Of a stretch of DNA of 64,000 nt, positions 47,100 through 60,750 are shown piece by piece; position 1 is the stretch's first letter, and the number at the start of each line of letters is the position of its first letter. This DNA comes from Pholis gunnellus (lineage: Eukaryota; Chordata; Actinopteri; Perciformes; Pholidae): positions 5,793,478-5,857,477 of the forward strand of contig OU342806.1 of NCBI GenBank assembly GCA_910591455.2, read 5' to 3'. Position numbers and translations under genes: made by a program. The notes beneath the pieces are model-generated. The model did not search any database. It saw only the letters and a list, made by a program, of their open reading frames with translations, and was not told where the DNA came from.

Positions 47100-49449
47100 A
47101 CAAATCAATCTTTAAGTTTATCACTTTTTTTTTTTTACATACCTGAAAAAGCAAGTAGAAAAGTAGTCCTCTCTTCATTCATAACCCAGACACCAATAGG
47201 AGTATCAGTGACACTAACTGCTACAATGCTGTGAAGCCTTTGGGCAGACTGAAGGCCTGTCCACGTTCCAAAGACCAAGAGTAAAACTATTGCAGTAGGT
47301 ACAGAGACAGTAGCTTACTGCTCACTCTCTTCTGCCATCTGTGGTTTTCTTTCAGTGGGTTTGTGTGTCAGCAGCACCGCAGCCTGCGGCAGGTTGCTGG
47401 CTCTTTGCTTAACAGCCCTGATGGCAACATTGCTGCTGGCCGAGCAAACAGCACGTCCCGCTGGCTCAAAGACAAACTCCAAAACACACCGTCAAAGAAC
47501 ACGGAGCCTTGGCCATAACATTTTTTTGTTTATGGCCAGGAATGCGATGATTTATTAGCTGCTGTGGTCATGACGATCAAACACGGCTATTGAAGCAGCA
47601 ATTAGATAAAAGTGCCTTTAGGCAGATCCATGATACGCCGGAAACCGGGCCAACTTGAGAAACAAGTTTGAACATTTACATAATCATTTATAAAACAGCA
47701 TGCATACATACATATACATATACATATATATATATATATATGCGCTGGTATAGTAGCAGATACAGACACCACCAAACACTTCTATCGGGTCATAAATGAT
47801 GATTGAGAAGGATTGCTTTTGCATGAGTCTATATACATTGTGCAATCTTGTATAGTTTACCTTTAAAATAGTATTTTTGTTTATTTAGCCTAATCCCTTG
47901 ACAAATCCAAATTCAAAACATCTAAAAAGAATTTGAATACTTACAATGGGAATACACAGGCACTTGACTCCTACCTCACCACAGAGCGGGGGAAATATCT
48001 TTAATCTTAGATTTTTGGGTTTCCGGGAAAATAATTAAATAAGTTCCTGACAATAACTGATATTCATTTGAGTTGAGGACATCTCTGACTACATACAGAA
48101 TGTATTTTGTACATACCCCTTTGTGAACAACTGGATGTAGTCACACGTGTATCTTTCCGCCAACTTCGCCAAGTCCGTCGCAAGAAGTCACTCATTAATG
48201 ACTACTTATTTAGTGAACGAAAAAAAAACCTGCTATATCGTTATATATATCGTTATCGAACTGAAATGACCAATATAGGGATGGAAGATTCTGGCCATAT
48301 TGCACAGCCCTACTTAAAAGCTGCATGATTTACTTTGCAAAGGAGACACTGGTTCTGTCCCACAGTCTCCTTCATTACCACATGTTTCAAGATCACACTT
48401 TGTCTGGCAACTTACAAACAAACCTGTATTTCACTCTTAAAATCTCTTTTGCATTTAATCTGGGTGAGACTCCATCAATTAGACCTGTTATTGGAGCTTT
48501 GTTGTTGTGGAAAACATGCCACTGGCTACCTATCCATCTCCCCCCCCCCCCCCCAAAAAAAACTAAAGACTTTCAAGACTTCATCCATTTAACTCTTTGA
48601 CAAACTCTCGACGACTATCAAGCCGGATCGTTTCATATCGATCAGTTAAACTTCTACCACTTCCTTCTTAATCCATCTCGCCAGTTGCCACTGTGTGCTA
48701 TTCAGACAAAGCGCCACATCTGGCCAATTCTCTCACACCACGAAGAATTTAATTTCTCTACAATGCAGGTCGCTGTATAAATGCTGTTTTGGCTGCTTGA
48801 ACCTTAATGGTGTTTCCAACCTGCTTGCTGTTGTCACCTGGTTCTATAAGTTACATTATAATAAATACAAAATGTAACCAGAGGTGGAAAGAGTAGGCCT
48901 ACCACAATATGTAAATTACTTTAAATAAATGGTAGTCATGTAAAAGTCTGTCAGTGAGTACATTATAATAAGGGGGAGGGGGGGGGGGGGGTTGATGGTG
49001 TATGACAATATTGTTAAAATAAAGAACATCTCTTGGCTACAGATTGCATTGAATGTCAAGTTACACACAAGTGGGACAACATCAGCAGCAAGACCCCTTA
49101 TGTCCAAACCATTATGCTGTTTGTGCATACGACTGATTATTAATTATAAATACAAATGTCTTCCTCGTGTAGCCTCAAAAGAATTAACCAGAGAAGTGCC
49201 AAAACTCAATTAAGCACAAATCATGAGCGGGTGCAGCAGGTCTTATAGCAGCACAGGCTTAACTACATTTAACAGCCTTAGCTTGAAACTTCCCCAAAGC
49301 AGACAACGTGAGACATGAATAAACAGGCTGCAGCTAAAGGACAGACTAGTTGCTGTTGTTATTTTAAACACTCATAGAAGGAAGTGTTTGTTGACGTTCT
49401 CATCTGGAGAGTACACGCTAGTTCAGCACTGTGTTGTTGTCGTACTCAC

Positions 49450-49895
49450 CTGTATGAACGACACAAAGAAGCCCTCCACAAACTGCTCCAGGTTCAACAT
49501 CTCTACCCGACCAGTCCTCGGCCTCTCCGCCCCAGTATAACCAGTCCACGCGGGCCTCTCTGTGTTCCTAAAATCCAAAACGTTTTGAGCTGAATGAAGC
49601 TCTAACGTCACACCAGGGACTTAGCGTGCTAGCTTGGTTCATTTAATGTAATTAAGAAATATGCAACATTTTCTAATGCTAATTATAACCACGCCTGAAT
49701 ATGTGAGCCTTTAATTTAGTTACATTGTTGGTCATATTTTGCACATAAGCGCTAGCCCGCGCGTGAACGCAATCAATTAACGTCGAATCGTTTCCGGGGT
49801 GCCTCCTCTCGCGAGCGCTGCCCACCTGCGGCCGCAGACACACCTGATTTGTCTCCTTTCTTCTTGCTCATCAGGACTTGCTCCTCACGTGGCAT
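49450..49895 (-). CDS. Candidate start of a small unidentified gene (two exons, 3' end unresolved)
   Basis: On the minus strand an ATG at 49895 (AGA before it, acceptable Kozak) opens a 52-bp segment, 49844-49895, encoding MPREEQVLMSKKKGDKS and ending before GTGTGT. After a 253-bp intron, exon 49450-49589 follows a CATTCAG acceptor, continues the same phase for 47 codons and ends before GTGAGT. Its last residues are MLNLEQFVEGFFVSFIQ. The joined 64 residues are basic and Pro/Arg-rich, then turn hydrophobic. DNA at 49,745-49,845 is CpG-rich, as at a promoter. The next exon would start in phase 0. One possibility begins at 47217 and adds LVSLILLLVSGL then stop, making a C-terminal membrane helix in a 76-residue protein, but its acceptor is weak. 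A stronger acceptor at about 47,153 would give a short lysine-rich end. I do not recognise the protein, and all splicing here is inferred. Confidence 0.35.
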
Positions 49896-49899
49896 TCTA

Positions 49900-52800
49900 T
49901 TTTTATTTTGGAACGAGATGCGACGTGAATGCAGCAAAGAACAGATAGGCCCACATGTGATAAACAGCAGGCTGCTTAGCCAAAGCTAAAGTACTCAAAA
50001 ACATAAAAAAATAGGCTTATTCAAAAAACATAGTGACAGTAACAAGAGTAAATGTAAGTCTTGTGACTATGTTCCGTAAGATAACTCGCCATTTCCATAT
50101 CCCTGTGCAGTCATGGTAATATCTTATCCTGATTTTATCCCAACATAATGTTGATTTTTGACCATACTTTGTCTTATTTTGATTTCTTAATAAAATAACC
50201 AGCATGGTAAAATACTATTTACTCAAAGTGGATTTTAATTAACACAGTCGAAATCTCTTTTGGCATCGAAGTTCAGACAGACTCCCTATGGGCCCCATGA
50301 TGTGTCAAATGAAACAGAATAATAATGTGAAGCCATGGCAGTGATCCAGTGTTGTTCCCAGTAAAGATACTGGTATTCACTGACAGACATGAATGTTAAA
50401 GATCTAAATGGTTATCTAATCTGCAGTTGGCTGATCTTTGCTGTTAGTAGGCTGCTACGGATTTTAACCTATTTTCAACCAAAACGCTTCTTGGTTTCTG
50501 TTTATTCCGACTATTTTTTTATATCTAAAAACATGACAGGAGGAGATCTTTGTGATATTTCCTTTTGTGCATAAAGGTGTCATGGATTCCTGCATGTTGT
50601 GTGGCTTTGAAGAGCGAAAATGTATCCAGTCCAGATCAGTACTTGGATTTACATATTGTTTCATCTTCTTCACTCTTTTGCAACCTCACCATCGTCAACA
50701 CGCTGACGTGGCAGCTACAAGTCACCACTGAACCTTCTAAGTTGAAACGTATGACTCACAAAGTTCCAAAACCAAAACTAAACTTTGGGTTATGGTGCTG
50801 AGCTCCAAATTCAAGAGATGATTTACATTCAAGTCATTGTCGCGCTCCTGGCACATAATGAGACTTTGGTATGTCATCAAGTTTCAGCTGATGTAAAATA
50901 CACAGAGTTAGAGGGTTTCAATGAATTATCACAGATTAAAAAAAACAAAACAGAAACTGCCTTTGAATGATGACCATTAAATCCTGATGATGTGCATGCA
51001 CAGAGATGTGTTCTTTGCCGGTGAATTGTTTGCTCGGCATCTGCTAAACCACAACAGTCCCATTTAGACCGCCACGTTTCAACACCATGGTAACATCAAA
51101 TGTGTGATTACTACTCACTAAGACACCCACCCACACTCACAGAGTTAAATCATTGCAATCAACCGTCAATGTTCCCATTGCATAGCTGGAAATAGTTGTG
51201 GTGCAGCAGAAGCGTCTGTGTGTTAAAGTGCATTCTGACATCATTTCCTCTCTCAGACAAATGAAAGATACTTGAGGGGAGGGTTTCAGATCTTTGTGCA
51301 CTTTACCACTGCTGTTTACAAGGTAAGAGGTAAGTTATGAAACAAATCAAAAGGCAGCCCGACCTCGCCCGGTTGCTTGTAAAGTTGCCGTCTCACGGTC
51401 GATGACACATCTCTCAGTGGCTCATCCGAGATGTTGGTGACACATGTTGATTCCTCTTCAGAGAGATCGCCTCCTCTCCACAGTCATCTCTGAACTGAGA
51501 GGGAGTTTCAGGTGTATGACTTTGAAGAGTGTACTTACAAACTGGAAGACTCAATCCTTCACAGTGATTTCTAGAGTGAAAAATAAATCGTGTCCCGATC
51601 AAATTCCATTTCAACAGAGTTTTGTTTGTTGATTGGACGGTGTCCATTTCAGTCTTCACAGGGAAGTAACATTTAAAAACATCATTGACTAAAGTGAAAC
51701 ATGGCACAAAGGGTTTCTTCTAAGTTTTGAGCGAAACAAAGCTGTGGGCACCAACTCACCGTCTTAGTTTTTTATCTACATCAAAGCAGCTTTCAGGAGA
51801 CTCTTGTTCATACGAGACACACTGCTTTCAGATATTGATTTCAAAACATGTCAGACATTCTGCAAGTGGTGAACGAGGGGAGCCACAATCATAGAGAATC
51901 ATAACAAGTGCAGTGCATGATACAATTAAGACACTAACGTCCTATCGAAGTCGAAGTTCAATCAATCAATCCAGTTCGTTTTTTTTATACACAGCACATT
52001 TCAAACAAATGAAATGCAATTTAAAGTGCTTTACAAATGATTGACAAGACAAAAAGGAGAGGAAAACGGAGAGAAGGTGAAAAGACTAATGCACACCAAA
52101 TTAAGTTAAGGAAAAATAAAGATACAACACAGAATGAATTGATCTAAAATGTTAATAAAGTTAAGTTAACGCAAAATAAAATAAGAAATACAATATGTAT
52201 AAATACTAAAAACACATAACGCACTGTATCTTTAAACAGATAAAAGCCAGACTGAATAGATTGAGAATATCAATATTTTCTTCTCAGATCCTCTGGAAGG
52301 TAAAGATCTGAGTGACTCATTGCAGTCAAATGCTAATTTGAGAGCTCAGCGGTGTAAACACCATGCTGGTCTACAGAGGTGTTGGATTTAAAAAGAAAAT
52401 TGCTCCGGTCAGATGAGTCATTGTGGGATGTGGGGGGTGGGTGCAAGCGTGACGAACACCCAGCGAGAGGTTCAGACGTAACACTTGACCCCCACGGGGA
52501 GGTGGATCCACCCGTGTCCTGAGAGAGAAGAGTCACTGCAGATCAGTGCACAGACACTCCGAGTGGTCACCTTCATCCTCTGATGAAGCTTTTCTGAGAG
52601 GTCTGATCCAAGGTGACAACACCGCCACCCACAGGACACGAGCTGTCGCTGTGTGTGTGTGTGTGTGTGTGTGGTGGGGGTTTGATGAGTGTGATGAGTG
52701 AATCACAGGCCTGTGACCTTCAAGGTGAACAACTCAACCTTTACTGGAGAATTTGGATCGATTGTTGTTGTTTTTCTTGAAATGAAGGAAGATCTTTTGA

Positions 52801-55800
52801 AAGAATGATTTTCGTCCCTCCAGCAGAGTTGTGTGTGCCATTAATTATTTTAATCACTGAAGCTTTGTATCTTACAAAGACACTTTAGTAAACGCAGGAC
52901 TTCATGGCCTGTTCAACTCAACTTTGTACAAAAGAAAATACTTTAGAGATCTCTTTTCATGCCTTATTTAAAATACCCTGTTTGTAATAAGAGTTTGTGT
53001 CTAATATGTTTTTTCTACGTCGCCCTCATTGAAAAGCCCAGATTGTATTAATATGCAAACTAATGTTAAATTTAAAGTTGAACTACAGGACCGTGACTCA
53101 CCTTCTCTGTTTGTACACTGGAGGTTTAAGGTTTCCACGTCACACGTTATGTAAGATGTGATGCATCATTCTGCACAGTGAAGTGAAGTAACAATGAGCA
53201 AAACACTTTTTTCGAGTGGAGGGGGACTTTTAAAAGTATGTAATTGGAACAGATTTAGATAAATTTCAGTGCGCTGGGTCCTGGGCTTCTGAAGAGCATG
53301 TCAGGTTGTATTTGTCTTTCCACCTGACCTGCTACCAGTCAGATGAGTACTGTATGAATTCACTTCACCTACTGAACGACAACAGGGCCGTTATAGTTCA
53401 GTTATATAAGTTACACCGATCACATTGAATTCAGTCGTTACAGCGCAACGATTCGAGAGTGAGGATCAAGAAACACATCAGAGCGTGAACGCCACGCTAT
53501 TTTTAATCTGCTCACGAATGTCATTTATTTCTGTAACTTGTGATGTGATGAATGCATAGGAAATGAACAACAATAACTCTGCTCATACAGTGTAAGCAGT
53601 TACCTAGGTATACCATTAACTTAATGTGTCGATGGGACATCCACTACAAATTTGAATACGATAAAACCTTGGGAAAAAATAAAAATAAATAAATAGAACT
53701 TGCAACACAAATTTTCACAGTGACGAGGTCACAGGTGTAATGCCGACGCTCAATCAACTTCTCAGACTTCCACCGTAGCTGTTAATTGACCAGATGACTA
53801 AAAATAAATAAAAATAAGACAGGTCAAAGATATCATCATAGCAGATAACATAGCATGCTTTATAAACAGTGCGCTTCATTTTTTTTTTATAAAACAATAC
53901 AATACAAAAACGTCTAGCACAATTCCTAGACACAACTGTTTCCATATTTACATTTTTCAGTTCAGGACAATTAAAATGTTTACATTTCAAAAAATGCAGA
54001 CAGGAACTGATGTCAAATCAGTCGCGGAACATAGTCACAGTTCATTATTAATAATTCCATATTTAATCTGTTTAATCTGTAAAATGTGTTGTGCAGTGTA
54101 TTTGTGGATGAACACAAACACTAAATGAAGTAATATGAGAGTCCTCTTTATCCCCCCCCCCCCCCCCTCCCCGGTTGTGTCATTTGAGTCATAACTAAAC
54201 ATTTAAATTCACCTCCAACACAACTGGATCCAGGTCAGCCCTCCACCACAACCTTCACAGCTGACTTTAGGGGAAACTGAATGAATTGCTTGCTAATAAG
54301 TCTCAAGGTTGAGGAGGTCAAATCTTATTATAATTCATCGTGAATAATTCAATACCATCTCTAAGCCAGCAGAGGGCAGCAGAGTAACACTGGCCAGAGC
54401 AGCAGCAGCAGCTGAGTGGACAGGAAGAGTGTTTCGCTTAACCCACAGATCAAGAGATGAGGTTAGAGTAGGAGCAGCAGGTCACCTGTATTCTCTCTCT
54501 CTCTCCAAATTATGTTTGAAGTTATGGAGGAAACTCAATTCATTTTATAGTATTGAAACTATCACAGATTGACTTTGCAAGGCCCAACAATGACACATTT
54601 GCATTTACTTTATGTGCCGTGACTACAAATCAATGTTAAGGATCCAAAAGATTGAATTACATTCTATTAAGTACTAATTGTATTATATAGTATCAGTATA
54701 TACTGTACTATACTGTATATAAACAGCTTGAAATAACCTTTATACCCACTTCTATTTAACCCTTTACCAAATGCAGTACAGTTTCCTTAGGAGGTGTGTA
54801 TTGTTACAGGTTAACATGCGGCCCTTTGTATTATAGTGCCGATGTCTTCCTTCAATACTTTGACCGACTCCCTCTCCTCTCTGGCTCAGTTTTGTCACAA
54901 CCTTTGTTCCAGTCTGCAAGTTTTGTTATCACATTTGCATTTTTTTTCTCAAACACACCGAGGTCCTGCGGTGAACCCGCGTAACTCCTCCCCCCGCTGG
55001 TCAGCCGAGCCTCACGCTGACACTTACAGACAAAAATAGGCAAGTGAGCTGACCCCTGATGTAGACGCTCTTCACGATTTGTTTTGTGAGCTCAGGGATC
55101 CGACGACACGATAAGGTGGACCGCAAATCGATGATTTGAAACAGAGACTTTAACCGTAGATATAACAGTAGAACAGAATAATTGGATCGATCACTCAACA
55201 GTACTATAAACAACCACAAGGTTTTGATTACAAAATATATAATACATCTTAGACAGCATATATCCGACCTATACAGTATGAGCTATTCCACAGTGGGATG
55301 AATGCACCCCAACACATTTACAGATGATGTTATTCAAAGTAAGAAGCCAACTCTGTACATGCGTTCATCTTTTACACACAGTCCTTTTCAGATCAAGAGT
55401 ATATATGGAGTCTTGTACAGTTTGTTCTGGATAAACAATGGAAAACCTAAGAGCAAGTGTACATCTGTGTGCACTGGTTGGTCACCACACAGATGTGTAT
55501 TGGGTCCTTTTAATTGTAGCTGAACCTTTAGTGTCCTGTTTTTGACCATCTTTTGGTGGTATCCAATGAGAACAAACTTCTCTCTACCACATTACGTGGT
55601 GCTTTACGGTCAAATTGGCAGTGTTGCAGAGTCTCTTGGTGTCTTATTGTACTCTGTACAAACCCACCGTTAGCAAATAAAAAGCAAGAGCCTCTATATT
55701 TATGTCAGAATAGTGCCCTAAGGTCCTGACTGTAAATAAGTCTAAATCTGCAGTATATCGCTGGAACTATTCAAATACATATTGGCAAGTCCTTGGCATT

Positions 55801-56278
55801 TGTTGAGCACCACCGGGTTATAATATTATAATATATTCCTGGGTTTGGGGATAAAGAGCGAAAACAACCTCAGGCGGAGCAGAGAGGTGAAGTCCTTTAA
55901 AGACGAGTTCCTTGTAGAGAAGAAGGACGGAATTGGCGAGAGATTTGTCGAGGTTAAAGACTGCTGGGACTGATTTCGTTGCTTGGTCTTTTAACAGTCC
56001 ATTCGAGACATCTTTATACTTTCAAAATCCAGGTTCGCTCTGCATGGTAACGAGAACACACAACAAAAGCAATATAAATATATCAAATCCATGCAGATTT
56101 TTCCCCTTTTCTCATATATACAGCAGTTTATAACAAAACCTTGTCTCAATAAAATGTCCCGTAAATAACTGCATTTCACGTTTTGCAAGCACAAAGGTCC
56201 ACGTCGGCGTCCTGTCCCTTGAGCTTGTAAACAGTGTCAGGGTAAGAATACTAATGAGAGAAACACAGATCCCAAAAA
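49900..56278. other. Intergenic region and probable 3' UTR of lingo3 at its right end
   Basis: No conserved coding exon is seen on either strand. The longest open frames are under 100 codons and lack domains. The last 1-2 kb before 56,278 is probably lingo3 3' UTR on the minus strand, but I could not pick its poly(A) site. A C run of about 15 lies near 54,153-54,168. Confidence 0.5.
51955..52060. repeat. Dispersed fish repeat fragment (CAAAGTGCTTTACAAA type)
   Basis: TCAATCAATCCAG, ACACAGCACATTTCAAACAAATG and AAAGTGCTTTACAAATG resemble the 3' part of a very common teleost LINE-derived repeat. Family assignment is from general recognition only. Confidence 0.45.
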
Positions 56279-58111
56279 TCAAATCATTTTCATGTTGAAC
56301 TTGCGAGCCCCGCCCTGTCCTCCGCTGGCAGCAGGTCCGTCCACCTTTCTGAAGGAATACTCCACTGAGAAATTGTTCTTGTGCTGCCCTCTCCCCCGAC
56401 TCCACACAAACAGCAGAATGAAACAGAAGAGCACCACCCCCAGGAACATGATGCAGCCCATAGCCGTGGATATGAGGATGGTCTTGAGGTCCAGAGTGAA
56501 CTTCAAGAAGACTCTGGTGTCATTCAGATTTGTCTCATTAAGGTCCCCCGCGTAGTACGTGCGGTTGGCCATGAGGGCTGCATCTAGCGGCAGCCCACTA
56601 ACTGTAAGTGTGGCAAAATAGGTGTCGTTTCCACCGGCATTGCTGGCTATGCAGATGTAGGTTCCACTGTCGGTTACCTGGGCGTACCGTATTTCTAATG
56701 TGCCCTCTGGTAACACAGTCAGGCGGCCGGTGCTCTTCGTGGTGATGCGGCGGCGCTGAGGCGAGATCCAGAATATCATCGGTGCCGGCTCACCTTCTGC
56801 TTTGCAAATGAACGACACAACCTGCCCCTCGCGGGCCGAAACCTGCTGCAGTTTCCTGTTGCGGATTTTGGGCTTCTGGCAAGTAAAGTGATCAAAGAGG
56901 GCCGAGTCAGAGAAAACGTTCAGAGCCCGTCCCTGCACCTCTACGGGCGTCATGCACACTGGGGAGGCGCCGTCAAAATTGAGGGTCTTGCGGCGCTGAA
57001 GGATCCAAAGCAAGCGGCAGTCGCAGGCCAGAGGGTTCCCGTCCAAACGCAGCGTCTCCAGAGTGTTGACAGACTGAAAGGCTCCTTCTTCCAGGGACAC
57101 CAGGCCGTTAGTGGAGAAGTTAAGAAGGCTGATTTGCCTTAGACCACCCAGCGCATACGGCTGCACGACCACCAGATTTGTGTTGACCAGATGCAGCTCC
57201 TTCAGCCTAACGAGGTCCCGCAGGGCCCAGGACTCCAACACGGAGATAGGGTTGTAGGAGAGGTTGAGGCTGGTGAGGTGAGCCAGACTGCGGAGGGCAG
57301 AGGTGGGCACAGAGGTGATGTTAGTGTGAGTAATAGACAGCCAAGATAAGTTGAGCCCCTGCAGGCTGTGAGGGGATATGTGCTCCAAAAAGGGCCAGTG
57401 ATCGATCTCGAGGCCCCTCAGGTTTCCCAGCTTACGGAAGTTCTGGTCCTCTAAGGTGGAGATGCTGAGGTAGCGGAGCCGCAGAGCCACCAGGTTATGC
57501 AGGTAAGACAGAGACTGGCTGGACACAGACGTCAGGTTGCACCTCTCAATGGTCAGCTCCCTCAGCCCCACCAGACCCAGAAAGGCCTTGTTGGAAATAT
57601 AAACTAAATCATTGTCTCCAACTTCCAGGTTTTTCAGATTTTTCAGGTCTTGGAAAGTAAAGTCCAAAAGAATGACAATCTTATTCCCACTGAGGTCCAG
57701 CGACGTTAGGTTGGAGAGACGGGAGAAAGCCCCCATGGGGACCAGTTTCAATTGGTTGCCCCTCAGTGAAAGCGACTGCAGGTTCTGGAGACTAGAAAAA
57801 GCATTCGGTTCCAGGACACTGACCATGTTCTCGCTCAGGTCCAGCTTTTCAAGACGTGAATATGGAAGCAGGTCACCATGCTCCACCCAGCGAAGTTTAT
57901 TCCCACTGAGGTCCAGGATCTTGGTGTCCAGCGGGATGCCCTCTGGCAGTGCGGACAGGCGTTTACCATAACAGGACACAGTCTTGAGTTTTGCGATGCA
58001 CTCACAACGCTGGGGACATCCTTGACTCTGGGCGGGTGACACCGTGATCATCAGTAGCAAGAACAGGAAAGGCCGGAGCCAGCCCACATCCTGGCCCAGG
58101 CTCACCCCCAT
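56279..58111 (-). CDS. lingo3: Leucine-rich repeat and Ig domain-containing protein LINGO3
   Basis: One intact exon encodes 610 residues of a type I membrane protein. In order there are a signal peptide (about 1-30), an LRRNT cap (CPQRCEC), about eleven leucine-rich repeats, an LRRCT cap (NPLACDCRLLWILQRRKTLNF), one C2-type Ig domain (about 410-510, with cysteines in FICKAEGEP and YICIASNAGG), a membrane helix (about 545-570) and a short tail ending KFNMKMI. The tail SVEYSFRKVDGPAA and GQGGARKFNMKMI is typical of LINGO3 and unlike LINGO1 or LINGO2. LINGO1 is a neuronal co-receptor for inhibitory myelin signals; LINGO3 is less studied, so the ligand is unknown. Many NxS/T sites suggest glycosylation. 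An acceptor (TTCCTCAG) before 58163 shows a 5' leader exon farther right, the usual plan of LINGO genes. Confidence 0.95.
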   Translation of the reverse strand: MGVSLGQDVGWLRPFLFLLLMITVSPAQSQGCPQRCECIAKLKTVSCYGKRLSALPEGIPLDTKILDLSGNKLRWVEHGDLLPYSRLEKLDLSENMVSVLEPNAFSSLQNLQSLSLRGNQLKLVPMGAFSRLSNLTSLDLSGNKIVILLDFTFQDLKNLKNLEVGDNDLVYISNKAFLGLVGLRELTIERCNLTSVSSQSLSYLHNLVALRLRYLSISTLEDQNFRKLGNLRGLEIDHWPFLEHISPHSLQGLNLSWLSITHTNITSVPTSALRSLAHLTSLNLSYNPISVLESWALRDLVRLKELHLVNTNLVVVQPYALGGLRQISLLNFSTNGLVSLEEGAFQSVNTLETLRLDGNPLACDCRLLWILQRRKTLNFDGASPVCMTPVEVQGRALNVFSDSALFDHFTCQKPKIRNRKLQQVSAREGQVVSFICKAEGEPAPMIFWISPQRRRITTKSTGRLTVLPEGTLEIRYAQVTDSGTYICIASNAGGNDTYFATLTVSGLPLDAALMANRTYYAGDLNETNLNDTRVFLKFTLDLKTILISTAMGCIMFLGVVLFCFILLFVWSRGRGQHKNNFSVEYSFRKVDGPAASGGQGGARKFNMKMI

Positions 58112-58163
58112 GGCCCTCCTTTTCCACTGCGTCGCCCTGCTCCCGAATCACTGGGGCAGAAAC
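58112..58163 (-). other. lingo3: 5' UTR part of the lingo3 coding exon
   Basis: Fifty-two bases lie between a TTCCTCAG splice acceptor and the lingo3 ATG, with GGGCC before the ATG. This implies at least one upstream non-coding exon. Confidence 0.6.
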
Positions 58164-58972
58164 CTGAGGAACGAGAAAGAACGGGGGAGGGCGGGACGGG
58201 AGGACGGACAGAATGATTGGGAAAGACAAAGAGATAGACAGTGAGACAAATGAATTGAACCCAATTCCCCTCCAACAGCAGCTATCAAACACTCTAAATG
58301 AGTAGAATTACTATTATAAAGTCTAATTGACCCGACACAGCCAGCTAAATTAAAGCTAGAGCTCCAAGATAATCCTCAATGGAGCTTGTATTCACATGAA
58401 TCTAATTTACAATGGGCGACTGTGCCTTGCAAGCACTCAGGTTTTAAAATGATATGCCAGCACACACAAAGAAATCCCCTAAAAGCTATGTGTGAATTTC
58501 ATATCTGATGGTTGTTTTGCTCTCAAGTTATTTCATGCATTGTAAATGAAAACAGGGAAACAGGGAAATTGAAAATCTATTGTATTCATAAGACCTCATG
58601 TGAGACATCTTTTAAAATGCATGAAAAAGGAAAACAATCGCAGCCTCTCAAAAGCATAACATCGCGCCGCAAAATGCACTGAAATGGTCCACCACTCATA
58701 CTGTGTGAGGAAGCAGAATATTAACTCTGCAGGAGAAAATACCAGCATGTTAAAGGTCTGAATAAAATATGAAAGTGACACAGAACAATTCAAAACCACA
58801 TTGGATCATATAGCACAGTATATGCAGTATTTGAGTAGGTGCCTGACAAGGTCACTCACTACGACTCAGTGCATCACAATAGCTCAGTCCATCACATCAT
58901 CTGCATAAGTCTCTGAGGCATGAGGCTTACCATGAGAGGAGCCTGACCTGCCTATGGGTTTCATGTGACACA

Positions 58973-58974
<2 letters not shown>

Positions 58975-59053
<79 letters not shown>
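58975..59053. repeat. (AC)n microsatellite, about 39 units
   Basis: Seventy-nine bp of uninterrupted AC dinucleotide, upstream of lingo3 and probably within its first intron. Confidence 0.95.
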
Positions 59054-59055
<2 letters not shown>

Positions 59056-60750
59056 TCCACCCCTGCGTCTGCTGGTGGATGTTGGCAGCAGTGGTAATCC
59101 CTTAGTAAACCCATTGTGAAATACCAACTAGCGGGATGGAAAGTAACTCCAGAAAACATATTCCATAACATCGTCATTGTTGACTGGTGAGAGCTGACCG
59201 TGTGCAAAAACATATTAAAAATAACTGGTTTACACATCAGGACCCAACCTACAATATGTGCTGGTTATGTCACTAAAATGACATGAATAATGAGCTCAGT
59301 GCTACATTTGGTACTAAAACACGTAGAAACACTGGACACATACATCATAAGAAACAGTTTTCTATCCATATATATCACCGTTTAAAATAAGGAGAGAGCG
59401 TGTTACGATTTTAAATTCCCACCTGCTGCGGTAACAGATGACTTCATAACTCATTTAATGTCCCTAACCTCTACACATGTTCTATTTTACAATTCACCCC
59501 GGCTCAGAGATAGATATTCCAATTAGCCAATCTGCCACTGAATGAAATTAACTGTCTGAAATGCGAGCAGAACTGTCTGATCGCAGACTTAAAATGAGCA
59601 GAGCTCTGTGAAAGACATTTCAGATTCCCACCTTTAATCGTATCAAAGAAAAAGATACTGTGGCATGCCGTCAACAACCCACACATGCATATAACTGTCA
59701 GACACAGCAGCCTGACACGGAACCCTTCACACACATTTTATGTCACGCACTATGGTCTAATAAGACCACTAGAAACAGAAAAGAAAGCTCTTTCTGCATC
59801 CAAAGGCAGTCCTTGGGGTTTGGCTCTTGCTTTATAATTGAAAAAAACATGGCAGCTCAGGCATTGCTAAAGTTTATACTTTGACAACACATCATTGCAC
59901 TTCTATAACCTTAAAAAAGTGGCAGCTCCACACAGACACATTGATTTTCTTTATTTTTTTTTAAGTATCAAAATTGCTGCAGCAGAACCAGAGATATGGT
60001 CTTTTTTATTTCACACATTCTTCTTCCTTGTGAAAACCAGGCGCCCACTTTACCCAGCATCTGTCCACAGCTCAGTAATACAACTTTGAGCTGCTAGCTT
60101 CAACCCAGAGATGATGGGCAGTTTACAGAGAACTGGACATCTCACTTCTTTCATTTCTTTCCATTTTCAAACTTTTGACGTTGACTCACTTGAGGCAATT
60201 TATCAGTACTTTGTCCAGCTCCGTCTGGAGCCAACCAAGGCTTTATACAACAATGCAGTATGTGGGGAAAAAAAGTCAGTTAACAAGACCTGGAAACTGA
60301 CTTTGATGTGTCACCAATAAACCCAGAGGCCCCCGGCCGTCTGCTGCACCACAAGGTCAACAGCAGCCCCGTGGGCGCCGGCAGCTCCACACAGGCTACT
60401 GTTACCTGGTAGTAAGCTGAAGTCATTACGCAGCAGGAGAGCAACCTTCAGCTGCTGCAGGTGACAGAGAAGAGGAGCTGCTCCTCCCGAGAAGAGAGTG
60501 ACTGAACGCCACCGTCGCTTCGTCCTCCTGCTGCGTTTTCCACTTAACTGAACATTGGCAGTGCACGTGCGGCAAAGTGAACGTTGGGGGTTAAAGTCAC
60601 GTAAAAGCTTGTCCGTGAAGTCACAGGCCGAACTGCACCAGCTACGTCTTGCAGGCTCTGACATAAACTGCAAAAGCTCTGGATCGGCTTCAAAAGCACA
60701 ATACTGTAAGGTGTCTAATGTTGTCATGGAGACGCCTGCACCATCTCCCT

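Noticed and set aside
47355..47558. A 67-codon plus-strand open frame beginning MGLCVSSTAACGRLLALCLT, resembling a signal peptide
   Set aside because: It lies just after the NFIL3-like copy 2 transcript end, has no convincing start context or domain, and could be chance hydrophobicity.
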